Assembly: GCA_964635065.1 (NCBI GenBank)
Contig: CAZWMK010000125.1
Location: forward strand, 1 to 5,506
Origin: CAZWMK01 sp964635065
GTDB taxonomy: Bacteria; Pseudomonadota; Alphaproteobacteria; Sphingomonadales; Sphingomonadaceae
Direction: 5' to 3'
DNA: 5,506 nucleotides
The position numbers and the translations under genes were made by a program. Below are positions 1-5,506 of the stretch, piece after piece. The notes beneath the pieces are model-generated. The model saw only the letters and a program-made list of their open reading frames with translations. It had not been told where the DNA came from and did not search any database. Each line of letters starts with the position of its first letter. Position 1 is the stretch's first letter.

Positions 1-1426
1 TCATCAGGCCGATATTGCCTTCCTGAATAAGATCAAGGAATTGCAGGCCACGGTTGGTATATTTTTTCGCAATGGAGATGACGAGGCGCAGATTGGCTTC
101 AACCATTTCCTTTTTGGCGATGCGGGCTTCGCGTTCCGCTTTTTGCACCATGTTGACGATGCGACGGAATTCCCCCAGCTCGACGCCGGTCTGTTTGGCA
201 ATGTCGCCGATTTCCTGACGGATTTTTTCGACATTGGCCGTTTCGGCAGCCGCAAAGGCGGCCCATTTCTTGTCGATCCCTGCAACGCGGACGAGCCAGT
301 TTTCGTCCAGCTCATGCCCCATATATTCATCGAGGAAGGATTTGCGATTGATGCGATGCCTTTCCGCAAGGCGAAGAATCTGCCCGCCCAGCGACATCAG
401 ACGACGATTGTAGCTGTAGAGCTGATCGACAAGAAATTCGATCTTTGCGTTGTGGAACTGCACACTTTCAATCAGTGCGGTCAGTTCGGCACGCAGCTTC
501 TGGTAGCGATCTTCATCCGTTGCGGAAAAGTTGCCAGAACCATGCATGGCGGCAAGGCGCGCATGTTGCAGCGCCTGGAATTGCAGGTGCACGGTCTCGA
601 TTTCCGCGAAACGTTCGAGCGCCTGCGGTTTCAGCAATTCTTCCATCGCGGCGAGCGACAGCGTGTTGTCGTCCTCGTCCTCTTCAAAGCCCTGCGGTTT
701 GGCACGTCGTTCGGTCAGCCCGTCCTCGTCGTCCTCATTTGCTGGCGCCGGGGCTTCTTCCTCGTCCTCGTCTTCCTTGTAGGCGACGGCCGGCAGATCG
801 GATTCATCGCCTTCGACCTGTTCATCGGACGGGCCCTTGTTGAGCATCGCGTCGAGATCGAGGATTTCCCGAAGCTGCATCCGTCCTTCGTTCAGGGCGT
901 TCGACCATTCGATCATCGCGGTAAAGGTGAGGGGGCTTTCGCACAGACCGGCGATCATCGTGTCGCGCCCGGCCTCGATGCGCTTGGCGATGGCGATTTC
1001 GCCTTCGCGGCTGAGCAGTTCGACCGCCCCCATTTCACGCAGATACATGCGGACGGGATCGTCGGTGCGATCAAGCGTTTCCTTTTTCTGGGCCGTCGGC
1101 GCCGCAGCCGCGCCTTCGCCATCGTCAAGTCCGATGGCGTCCGGCTCTTCGTCTTCCGCAGCAGCTTCGGCGTCTTCGCCCTGATCTTCGTTTTCGACGA
1201 TGTTGATGCCCATCTCCGAGAGCGCGGACATGATGTCCTCGATCTGCTCGGACGACATCTGATCTTGCGGCAGGGCTTCGTTCAGTTCGTCATAGGTGAT
1301 GTAACCGCGTTTTTTGGCGCGCGCGATCAGTTTCTTGACCGAGGCCTCATTGAGGTCGAGGAGCGGGGCGTCGCTTTCGCCCTTGCTTTCATTGGCATCG
1401 GCCACGTTCGCGTTGCTCTTCACCAT
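1..1426 (-). CDS. rpoD: RNA polymerase primary sigma factor RpoD (sigma-70), 5' part, cut by the window edge
   Basis: Primary (housekeeping) sigma factor that directs core RNA polymerase to promoters. The frame stays open from the ATG at 1426 to the left edge: 475 complete codons plus one base, so no stop is visible. Translation shows a region 1.1-like N-terminus (about residues 20-75, with LNEASVKKLIARAKKRGYIT), region 1.2 (about 120-155, with DPVRMYLREMG and LLSREGE), a long non-conserved region (about 156-430) with acidic tracts at about 217-235 and 248-253, and the start of region 2.1/2.2 (about 441-475, with EANLRLVISIAKKYTNRG then FLDLIQEGNIGLM). Regions 2.3-4, including the -10 and -35 reading helices, lie outside the window. 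Region 2 begins about 60 residues later than in E. coli RpoD, so I infer a full length near 670 aa, normal for alphaproteobacteria. It lies 47 nt downstream of dnaG on the same strand, so cotranscription is likely. The conserved motifs make the identity near certain. Confidence 0.97.
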   Translation of the reverse strand, partial: MVKSNANVADANESKGESDAPLLDLNEASVKKLIARAKKRGYITYDELNEALPQDQMSSEQIEDIMSALSEMGINIVENEDQGEDAEAAAEDEEPDAIGLDDGEGAAAAPTAQKKETLDRTDDPVRMYLREMGAVELLSREGEIAIAKRIEAGRDTMIAGLCESPLTFTAMIEWSNALNEGRMQLREILDLDAMLNKGPSDEQVEGDESDLPAVAYKEDEDEEEAPAPANEDDEDGLTERRAKPQGFEEDEDDNTLSLAAMEELLKPQALERFAEIETVHLQFQALQHARLAAMHGSGNFSATDEDRYQKLRAELTALIESVQFHNAKIEFLVDQLYSYNRRLMSLGGQILRLAERHRINRKSFLDEYMGHELDENWLVRVAGIDKKWAAFAAAETANVEKIRQEIGDIAKQTGVELGEFRRIVNMVQKAEREARIAKKEMVEANLRLVISIAKKYTNRGLQFLDLIQEGNIGLM

Positions 1427-1438
1427 GTTTTTTTCTTG

Positions 1439-1442
1439 TCCT
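1439..1442 (-). promoter_or_regulatory. Weak ribosome binding site of rpoD
   Basis: AGGA on the minus strand ends 12 nt before the rpoD ATG (1426). The spacer is A-rich, with seven consecutive A residues next to the start. The spacing is longer than ideal, but no better Shine-Dalgarno match lies closer, and family-like sequence begins a few codons after this ATG. The site lies in the 47-nt dnaG-rpoD spacer (1427-1473), which contains no convincing terminator, consistent with read-through from dnaG. Confidence 0.45.
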
Positions 1443-1473
1443 GGCCTAAACTGCTACGGGCGCGTCGGACAGT

Positions 1474-3327
1474 TCAGTCCTCGCGCCCCTGTTGCACCAT
1501 ACGCATCAGATCGAGATCGATGCGGTTCTTTTCGTCCCGCAGCCTTTGCTGCATCTCGAAACCTTCCTGTTCGAGTACAGCATAACTGCTTCTGATCCGA
1601 TCCAGTTCCATGTCAATGCGGTGACGAGCCATAAGGTGCTCGACAACGCAAGCCAAGTCCCGATTCGCTACATCGGTGGGGGATTGCGGCCGAACAAACG
1701 AAAAGTCGAGCCGGTTGGTCCGGCGAACCTCGTCAGCAATCTCCACCAGACCAGCATCACCGAGATGTTCATTGAGTTGCGACTTGTCAAGGTCGGGGGC
1801 ATGGGCAACGGCATCAAGGAGAGCTGCCATCAGTCTGGCATGGCGGGCATCGGCCTGTGGCAGTTGCGCAAGCGTTTCTGCGTGGATGCCGGCAAGATTT
1901 GGTCGTTCAATGAGGCCAGCCATAAGCGCCAGCATGGTGCGATCGACCGACCCTTGCGCAGAAAGGGCGAGGGTGCGCGGGATCGCCTGCATCGGCATGA
2001 AGGGCTGACCACGTCCGCCGCGCCCGGATGAACGGTTTTTTTGCGCGAATGGCGCGCGAGGTGGTGATGCGAACAGGGCATCGAAGCGTGCGCGAAAAGC
2101 CTGCTGATAGAGTTCCGAGACGTCGCGGTGTTGAATGCTGCGTCCCAGTTCGCGCAGCCGTTCGCGCAATGCGGCGCGCCGTTCGGGAGTTTGCAGTTCC
2201 ACCCCTTCGGTTTCGCTGCGCCAGAGCCGGTCAATCAGAGGCTCCGCCTGCGCGGCCAGTGCGTCAAGGGCAGCCGCACCGCCAGTGCGCACCAGATCAT
2301 CGGGATCCTGTCCGGCTGGCAGCGTGATAAAGCGTAGCGACCGACCCGGTTCCAGCAGGGGGAGGGCGCGCAGGGCCGCACGCAGGGCCGCACGCTGTCC
2401 GGCGGCATCGCCGTCGAAGCATAAAAATGGCTCAGGCGCGACGCGCCACAAAAGATGCAGCTGCTGTTCGGTCAGCGCGGTACCGAGCGGCGCGACAGCT
2501 TCGGCGATGCCCGCCTGCGTCAGCGCGATAACATCCATATAGCCTTCGACGACAATGAGGCGCCCCGACTTGCGCGCGACCGGCGCGGCGCGGTCGAGAT
2601 TATAGAGCATCCGCCCTTTGTCGAAGAGCGGGGTGTCGGGGGAATTGAGATATTTCGGCTGGCCATCACCCAAGGTTCGGCCACCAAAGGCGACGACACG
2701 GCCACGCGTGTCGCGGATGGGAAACATCAGGCGCCCGCGGAAGCGGTCGTAAGCCTCGCGCCCGCCGTCGTCGGGATGGATAAGCAGGCCGCATTCGACC
2801 AGCTTGTCTTCACCAAAATCAGCAAGCGCGATTTTCAGGCGGTTGCGCGCATCGGGCGCAAGGCCAAGGCCGAAATCCGCCACAGTCTGCGCCATCAGTC
2901 CGCGTCTTGCGACATAATCGCGTGCGGCAGTGCCCGACAGTCCGTGCAATTGCTCGGTAAACCAGCTGGCCGCCGCTGACATCACGTCAAAAAGCCCGGC
3001 CTGTGCCTTGGCCCGCGCTGCGTCTTCGGCATTCTCGCGCGGCAGTTCAAGGCCAGCTTCGGCGGCAAGACGCTCGACCGCCTCGCGAAAGGGCAGGCCT
3101 TCCTGATCGGTCAGGAAGCGGATGACATCGCCATGCGCACCGCAGCCGAAGCAATGATAGAAGCCCTTGTCTTCATTGACGTAGAAGCTGGGCGTTTTTT
3201 CATTGTGGAAAGGACAGCAGCCCTTCATTTCCCGCCCTGCGCGCACGAGCTTGACCTTGCGTGCCACGATGGGCGTCAAGGCAACCCGGCTGCGCAGTTC
3301 GTCGAGAAATGCGGGCGTGAAAGCCAC
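1474..3327 (-). CDS. dnaG: DNA primase DnaG
   Basis: Primase that makes RNA primers for Okazaki fragments and leading-strand initiation at the replication fork, recruited by the DnaB helicase. Length is 617 aa; E. coli DnaG is 581. The N-terminal CHC2 zinc finger has C38 (in CPFH), H41, C59 and C62 (in CFGC). The RNA-polymerase domain carries the basic motif RFRGRLMFPIRD (about 195-206) and PKYLNS (about 224-229). The Toprim core has EGYMD with E261, DGD with D305 and D307, and the DPDD segment with D341 and D343. All match E. coli E265, D309, D311, D345 and D347 at a constant offset of four, so the catalytic core is intact. After a variable Gly/Arg-rich linker (about 420-445) comes the C-terminal region (about 455-617) that in this family binds DnaB. 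The start is GTG, because the next in-frame Met is residue 34, inside the zinc-finger domain. The GTG directly follows the yqeY stop with no strong Shine-Dalgarno, which suggests translational coupling. Confidence 0.97.
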   Translation of the reverse strand: MAFTPAFLDELRSRVALTPIVARKVKLVRAGREMKGCCPFHNEKTPSFYVNEDKGFYHCFGCGAHGDVIRFLTDQEGLPFREAVERLAAEAGLELPRENAEDAARAKAQAGLFDVMSAAASWFTEQLHGLSGTAARDYVARRGLMAQTVADFGLGLAPDARNRLKIALADFGEDKLVECGLLIHPDDGGREAYDRFRGRLMFPIRDTRGRVVAFGGRTLGDGQPKYLNSPDTPLFDKGRMLYNLDRAAPVARKSGRLIVVEGYMDVIALTQAGIAEAVAPLGTALTEQQLHLLWRVAPEPFLCFDGDAAGQRAALRAALRALPLLEPGRSLRFITLPAGQDPDDLVRTGGAAALDALAAQAEPLIDRLWRSETEGVELQTPERRAALRERLRELGRSIQHRDVSELYQQAFRARFDALFASPPRAPFAQKNRSSGRGGRGQPFMPMQAIPRTLALSAQGSVDRTMLALMAGLIERPNLAGIHAETLAQLPQADARHARLMAALLDAVAHAPDLDKSQLNEHLGDAGLVEIADEVRRTNRLDFSFVRPQSPTDVANRDLACVVEHLMARHRIDMELDRIRSSYAVLEQEGFEMQQRLRDEKNRIDLDLMRMVQQGRED

Positions 3328-3783
3328 TTATCCGGCCAGCGCCTGCTTCACCATGCCGCTGGCCTGGCTCATGTCGATCTGGTTGGCCAGGCGTTCCTTG
3401 ATCGCGGCCATGACGCGGCCCATGTCCTTGGGGCCGGCAGCACCCAGTTCGCTGACGATGGCAGCAATCGCGGCCTGTGCGTCTTCGGCACTCATGCGCT
3501 GGGGCAGGAAGCTTTCGATGACGGCCAGTTCGGCTTTTTCGGCCTCGGCCAGTTCGGTGCGGCCGCCCTGTTCAAACATGGTGATCGATTCGCGACGCTG
3601 TTTCGCCATTTTGGTCAGCACCTCGCCGACCAGCACGTCATCGTCTGCGGGAGCACCGCCAGTGCGGGCTTCGATGTCGCGATTCTTGATCGCGGCCTGG
3701 ATCATGCGCAGCGCGCTGACACGACCGGTTTCACGCGCCTTCATGGCGTCAACGAGCGCGTTCTTGATGGACTCGCGGATCAT
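3328..3783 (-). CDS. yqeY: GatB/YqeY domain-containing protein
   Basis: A 151-aa cytosolic protein made almost wholly of the YqeY domain, related to the C-terminal domain of GatB, the tRNA-dependent amidotransferase subunit. Recognisable segments are an N-terminal helical part (KNALVDAMKARETGRVSALRM, then AAIKNRDIEAR), FLPQRMS at about 92-98, and GPKDMGRVMAAIKERL at about 117-132. Length fits stand-alone YqeY proteins (about 150 aa). GatB's catalytic core is absent, so it is not itself an amidotransferase subunit. A role in tRNA binding is a family-based guess; the function of free-standing YqeY proteins is not settled. The ATG at 3783 is chosen because AGGA lies 5 nt upstream and homology begins there; an in-frame ATG at 3834 would add 17 unconvincing residues. 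It is first in the leftward unit, with its TAA touching the dnaG start, the position occupied by rpsU in E. coli. Confidence 0.92.
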   Translation of the reverse strand: MIRESIKNALVDAMKARETGRVSALRMIQAAIKNRDIEARTGGAPADDDVLVGEVLTKMAKQRRESITMFEQGGRTELAEAEKAELAVIESFLPQRMSAEDAQAAIAAIVSELGAAGPKDMGRVMAAIKERLANQIDMSQASGMVKQALAG

Positions 3784-3788
3784 GTTTT

Positions 3789-3792
3789 TCCT
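3789..3792 (-). promoter_or_regulatory. Ribosome binding site of yqeY
   Basis: AGGA on the minus strand, separated by the five bases AAAAC from the ATG at 3783. This decides the start of yqeY over the in-frame upstream ATG at 3834, which has no comparable site in front of it. Confidence 0.7.
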
Positions 3793-3905
3793 GTCGATTC
3801 GAGAAGCGTGCACCGTAGCCGTTAACTTCGGCATTTCATAGATTGACCGGGGCCTGAGCGGGGACTACTTACGCCAAAATTTACCTGTAACCGCCGCGTG
3901 CCAAC

Positions 3906-3911
3906 AAGGAG
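3906..3911 (+). promoter_or_regulatory. Ribosome binding site of carA
   Basis: AAGGAG lies 6 nt before the ATG at 3918. It is the strongest Shine-Dalgarno match in the window and fixes the carA start. Confidence 0.85.
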
Positions 3912-3917
3912 CCTGCC

Positions 3918-5084
3918 ATGGCCGAAGCCGATGCCCTGCGCCCACCATCCGGAGCGACGGGGGTATTGGTTTTCGCTGACGGATCGGTCGTCTGGGGCCA
4001 CGGCCTCGGCGCCGAGGGAAATGCTGTCGGCGAACTCTGCTTCAATACCGCCATCACCGGTTACCAGGAAATCATGACTGATCCGAGCTATGCCGGTCAG
4101 ATCATCACTTTCACATTTCCGCACATCGGCAATGTCGGTGCGAACACCGAGGATGTCGAGGCGACGAACCCCCACGCACTGGGTTGCGTGATCCGCGAGG
4201 ATATCAGCAATCCGTCAAACTTCCGTGCAGCGCAGCATTTCAATGCCTGGTTGAAGGCCAACGGGCGCATTGCACTCGCCGGCGTCGACACCCGCGCTCT
4301 CACGCGCCGGATCCGTCTGGCTGGCGCGCCCAATGTTGTGATCGCCCATCATGCCAACGGCCAGTTCGACATGCCAGCCCTTCTGGCGCAGGCGAAGGCA
4401 TGGCCGGGCCTTGAAGGCATGGATCTCGCAAAAGACGTCACGACGCGCCAGACCTATGGCTGGGCCGACGGCAACTGGGCGCTTGGCGCTGGCTACGCCC
4501 GGGATGTCGTCAATTCCAGTGCGCCGCATGTCGTGGCGATCGACTATGGCATCAAGCGCGCCATCTTGCGCAATCTCGTCAACGCGGGTGCCCGGGTCAC
4601 CGTGGTGCCTGCCACCGCCAGTTTCGACGAAATCATGGCGCACAAGCCCGACGGTTTTTTCCTGTCAAACGGCCCCGGTGATCCGGCGGCAACCGGTGTC
4701 TATGCCCTGCCGGTGATCCGGCAGCTGCTCGATACCGGAAAGCCGCTGTTTGGCATCTGCCTTGGTCACCAGCTCCTGGGCCTGGCGGTCGGCGCAAAGA
4801 CGTCGAAGATGCATCAGGGCCATCGTGGCGCCAACCATCCGGTGAAGCGCCTGAATGATGGCTGCGTCGAGATCACCAGCATGAACCATGGTTTTGCCGT
4901 GGAAGCGGATACGCTGCCAGCCAATGCCCGTGCGACACATGTGTCATTGTTCGACGGTTCGCTTTGCGGCCTTGAACTGACCGATCGCCCGGCTTTCAGC
5001 GTGCAGCATCACCCCGAAGCCAGTCCCGGACCGCAGGACAGTCATTATCTGTTCACGCAGTTCGTCTCCCAGCTGAAGGCTTAA
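3918..5084 (+). CDS. carA: Carbamoyl-phosphate synthase small (glutaminase) subunit CarA
   Basis: Glutamine amidotransferase subunit of carbamoyl-phosphate synthetase. It hydrolyses glutamine and passes ammonia through a tunnel to CarB, which makes carbamoyl phosphate for pyrimidine and arginine synthesis in the cytosol. Length is 388 aa, usual for the family (E. coli 382). The N-terminal small-chain domain (about 12-145) has FNTAITGYQEIMTDPSYAGQ, the TFPHIGN segment and GVDTRALTRRIR. The C-terminal class I GATase domain (about 204-385) has NGPGDP at 251-256, the nucleophile C281 in GICLGHQ, and H365 and E367 in QHHPE. The Cys-to-His spacing of 84 residues equals that of E. coli CarA (C269/H353), so the glutaminase triad is complete. 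The ATG at 3918 has an excellent ribosome binding site. It is first in the rightward unit, transcribed away from yqeY, with carB starting 3 nt after its TAA. No regulatory element is clearly visible upstream. Confidence 0.98.
   Translation: MAEADALRPPSGATGVLVFADGSVVWGHGLGAEGNAVGELCFNTAITGYQEIMTDPSYAGQIITFTFPHIGNVGANTEDVEATNPHALGCVIREDISNPSNFRAAQHFNAWLKANGRIALAGVDTRALTRRIRLAGAPNVVIAHHANGQFDMPALLAQAKAWPGLEGMDLAKDVTTRQTYGWADGNWALGAGYARDVVNSSAPHVVAIDYGIKRAILRNLVNAGARVTVVPATASFDEIMAHKPDGFFLSNGPGDPAATGVYALPVIRQLLDTGKPLFGICLGHQLLGLAVGAKTSKMHQGHRGANHPVKRLNDGCVEITSMNHGFAVEADTLPANARATHVSLFDGSLCGLELTDRPAFSVQHHPEASPGPQDSHYLFTQFVSQLKA
5075..5079 (+). promoter_or_regulatory. Ribosome binding site of carB inside the carA 3' end
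   Basis: GAAGG within the last codons of carA lies 8 nt before the GTG at 5088. It supports that GTG as the carB start and implies that ribosomes finishing carA are well placed to start carB. Confidence 0.65.
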
Positions 5085-5087
5085 TCA

Positions 5088-5506
5088 GTGCCCAAACGCA
5101 CCGACATCTCATCGATCCTCATCATCGGCGCCGGCCCGATCATCATCGGCCAGGCATGCGAATTCGATTATTCGGGAACGCAGGCCTGCAAGGCGCTGAA
5201 GGAAGAGGGGTACCGGATCATTCTGGTCAACTCCAACCCCGCCACCATCATGACCGATCCGGACATGGCGGACGCGACATATGTCGAGCCGATCACGCCC
5301 GAAATCGTCGCGCGCATCATTGAAAAGGAACGCCCGGATGCGGTGTTGCCGACAATGGGCGGGCAGACGGCGCTGAACACCGCGCTGGCCCTGTCGCGCG
5401 ACGGCACGCTGAAGAAATTCGGTTGCCAGCTGATCGGCGCTGATGAAGTCGCCATCGACAAGGCCGAAGACCGCATGAAATTCCGCGAGGCGATGGACAA
5501 GATCGG
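5088..5506 (+). CDS. carB: Carbamoyl-phosphate synthase large subunit CarB, N-terminal part, cut by the window edge
   Basis: Synthetase subunit that uses two ATP, bicarbonate and CarA-derived ammonia to make carbamoyl phosphate. Only 139 codons plus two bases are in the window, of roughly 1,050-1,110 expected; no stop is seen. The visible part is the pre-ATP-grasp domain of the N-terminal (carboxyphosphate) half. It has GAGPIIIGQACEFDYSGTQA at about residues 14-33, NSNPATIMTDP at about 48-58, PTMGGQTALN at about 89-98, and EDRMKFREAMDKI at the edge, where the ATP-grasp domain begins. The start is GTG at 5088, giving an N-terminus of PKRTDISSILIIGAGPI after the initiator, typical for the family; no in-frame ATG precedes the conserved motif. 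GAAGG lies 8 nt upstream. The 3-nt gap to carA indicates one operon and likely translational coupling. The ATP-grasp active sites and the allosteric MGS-like domain are outside the window. Confidence 0.97.
   Translation, partial: MPKRTDISSILIIGAGPIIIGQACEFDYSGTQACKALKEEGYRIILVNSNPATIMTDPDMADATYVEPITPEIVARIIEKERPDAVLPTMGGQTALNTALALSRDGTLKKFGCQLIGADEVAIDKAEDRMKFREAMDKI

Larger units (their letters stand above)
3784..3917. promoter_or_regulatory. Divergent control region between yqeY-dnaG-rpoD and carAB
   Basis: This 134-nt stretch separates the start codons of two divergent units, so promoters for both should lie here or in the first codons of the opposite gene. No candidate is strong. Rightward, TTGACC at 3843-3848 resembles a -35 element, but the hexamer 17 nt further (TACTTA, 3866-3871) is a poor -10. 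Leftward, TTGGCA (minus strand, 3904-3899) followed 15 nt later by TAAATT (3883-3878) is a possible but short-spaced pair. I see no riboswitch and no attenuator-type hairpin with a T-run ahead of carA. The region boundaries are firm; the internal elements are guesses. Confidence 0.55.

Noticed and set aside
1467..1480. Short inverted repeat (GGAC/GTCC with a 6-nt loop) at the end of dnaG, a possible terminator
   Set aside because: The stem is only 4 bp and no T-run follows it on the minus strand, so it is not a credible rho-independent terminator.
41..1585. Long plus-strand open frame (514 codons) opposite rpoD
   Set aside because: It is antisense to the clear rpoD frame. In GC-rich DNA the reverse complement of a biased coding frame often lacks stops. 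The translation is rich in F, R and V with no recognisable domain, and it runs across the rpoD start and into dnaG.
1611..1616. Perfect TTGACA -35 hexamer on the minus strand inside dnaG, upstream of rpoD
   Set aside because: No acceptable -10 hexamer lies 16-18 nt downstream, and the bases encode conserved-frame DnaG residues. A single hexamer match is not enough to call an internal rpoD promoter.
2455..2979. Plus-strand open frame of 174 codons opposite dnaG
   Set aside because: It lies wholly antisense to the conserved DnaG catalytic core, with no ribosome binding site or recognisable motif; it is a shadow frame.
3784..3834. 17-codon upstream extension of yqeY from an ATG at 3834
   Set aside because: No Shine-Dalgarno precedes it, the added residues are not family-like, and the ATG at 3783 has AGGA at 5 nt and the expected YqeY N-terminus.
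3881..3890. TTAC-CT-GTAA inverted repeat between the carA promoter region and its ribosome binding site, a possible operator
   Set aside because: The arms are 4 bp and do not extend; a match of this size is expected by chance in a region of about 134 nt. I know of no regulator matching it.

Overview
The window is ordinary, densely coded core-genome DNA from a GC-rich alphaproteobacterium. The protein sequences and the gene order (carB-carA diverging from yqeY-dnaG-rpoD) look most like Sphingomonadales. That placement is from memory of the families, not from a search, so order level is as far as I would go.

Two divergent transcription units share a short control region (about 3784-3917). Leftward, on the minus strand, come a GatB/YqeY-domain protein (3783-3328), DNA primase dnaG (3327-1474) and the first 475 codons of the primary sigma factor rpoD (1426-1, running off the left edge). 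Rightward, on the plus strand, come carA (3918-5084) and the first 139 codons of carB (5088-5506, running off the right edge).

The leftward unit is a variant of the bacterial 'macromolecular synthesis operon'. It links initiation of DNA replication (primase) with initiation of transcription (sigma-70), and a YqeY-type protein takes the first position that rpsU holds in E. coli. The yqeY stop codon abuts the dnaG GTG start with no intervening base. The rightward unit encodes the two subunits of carbamoyl-phosphate synthetase, which supplies carbamoyl phosphate to pyrimidine and arginine synthesis. The carB GTG start lies 3 nt after the carA stop.

All five genes appear intact where visible, with expected catalytic residues present. 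I see no RNA gene, mobile element, CRISPR array, prophage or rho-independent terminator, and no gene-free stretch over 300 bases (the longest is about 134). I did not find a previously undescribed system; the findings below are modest.
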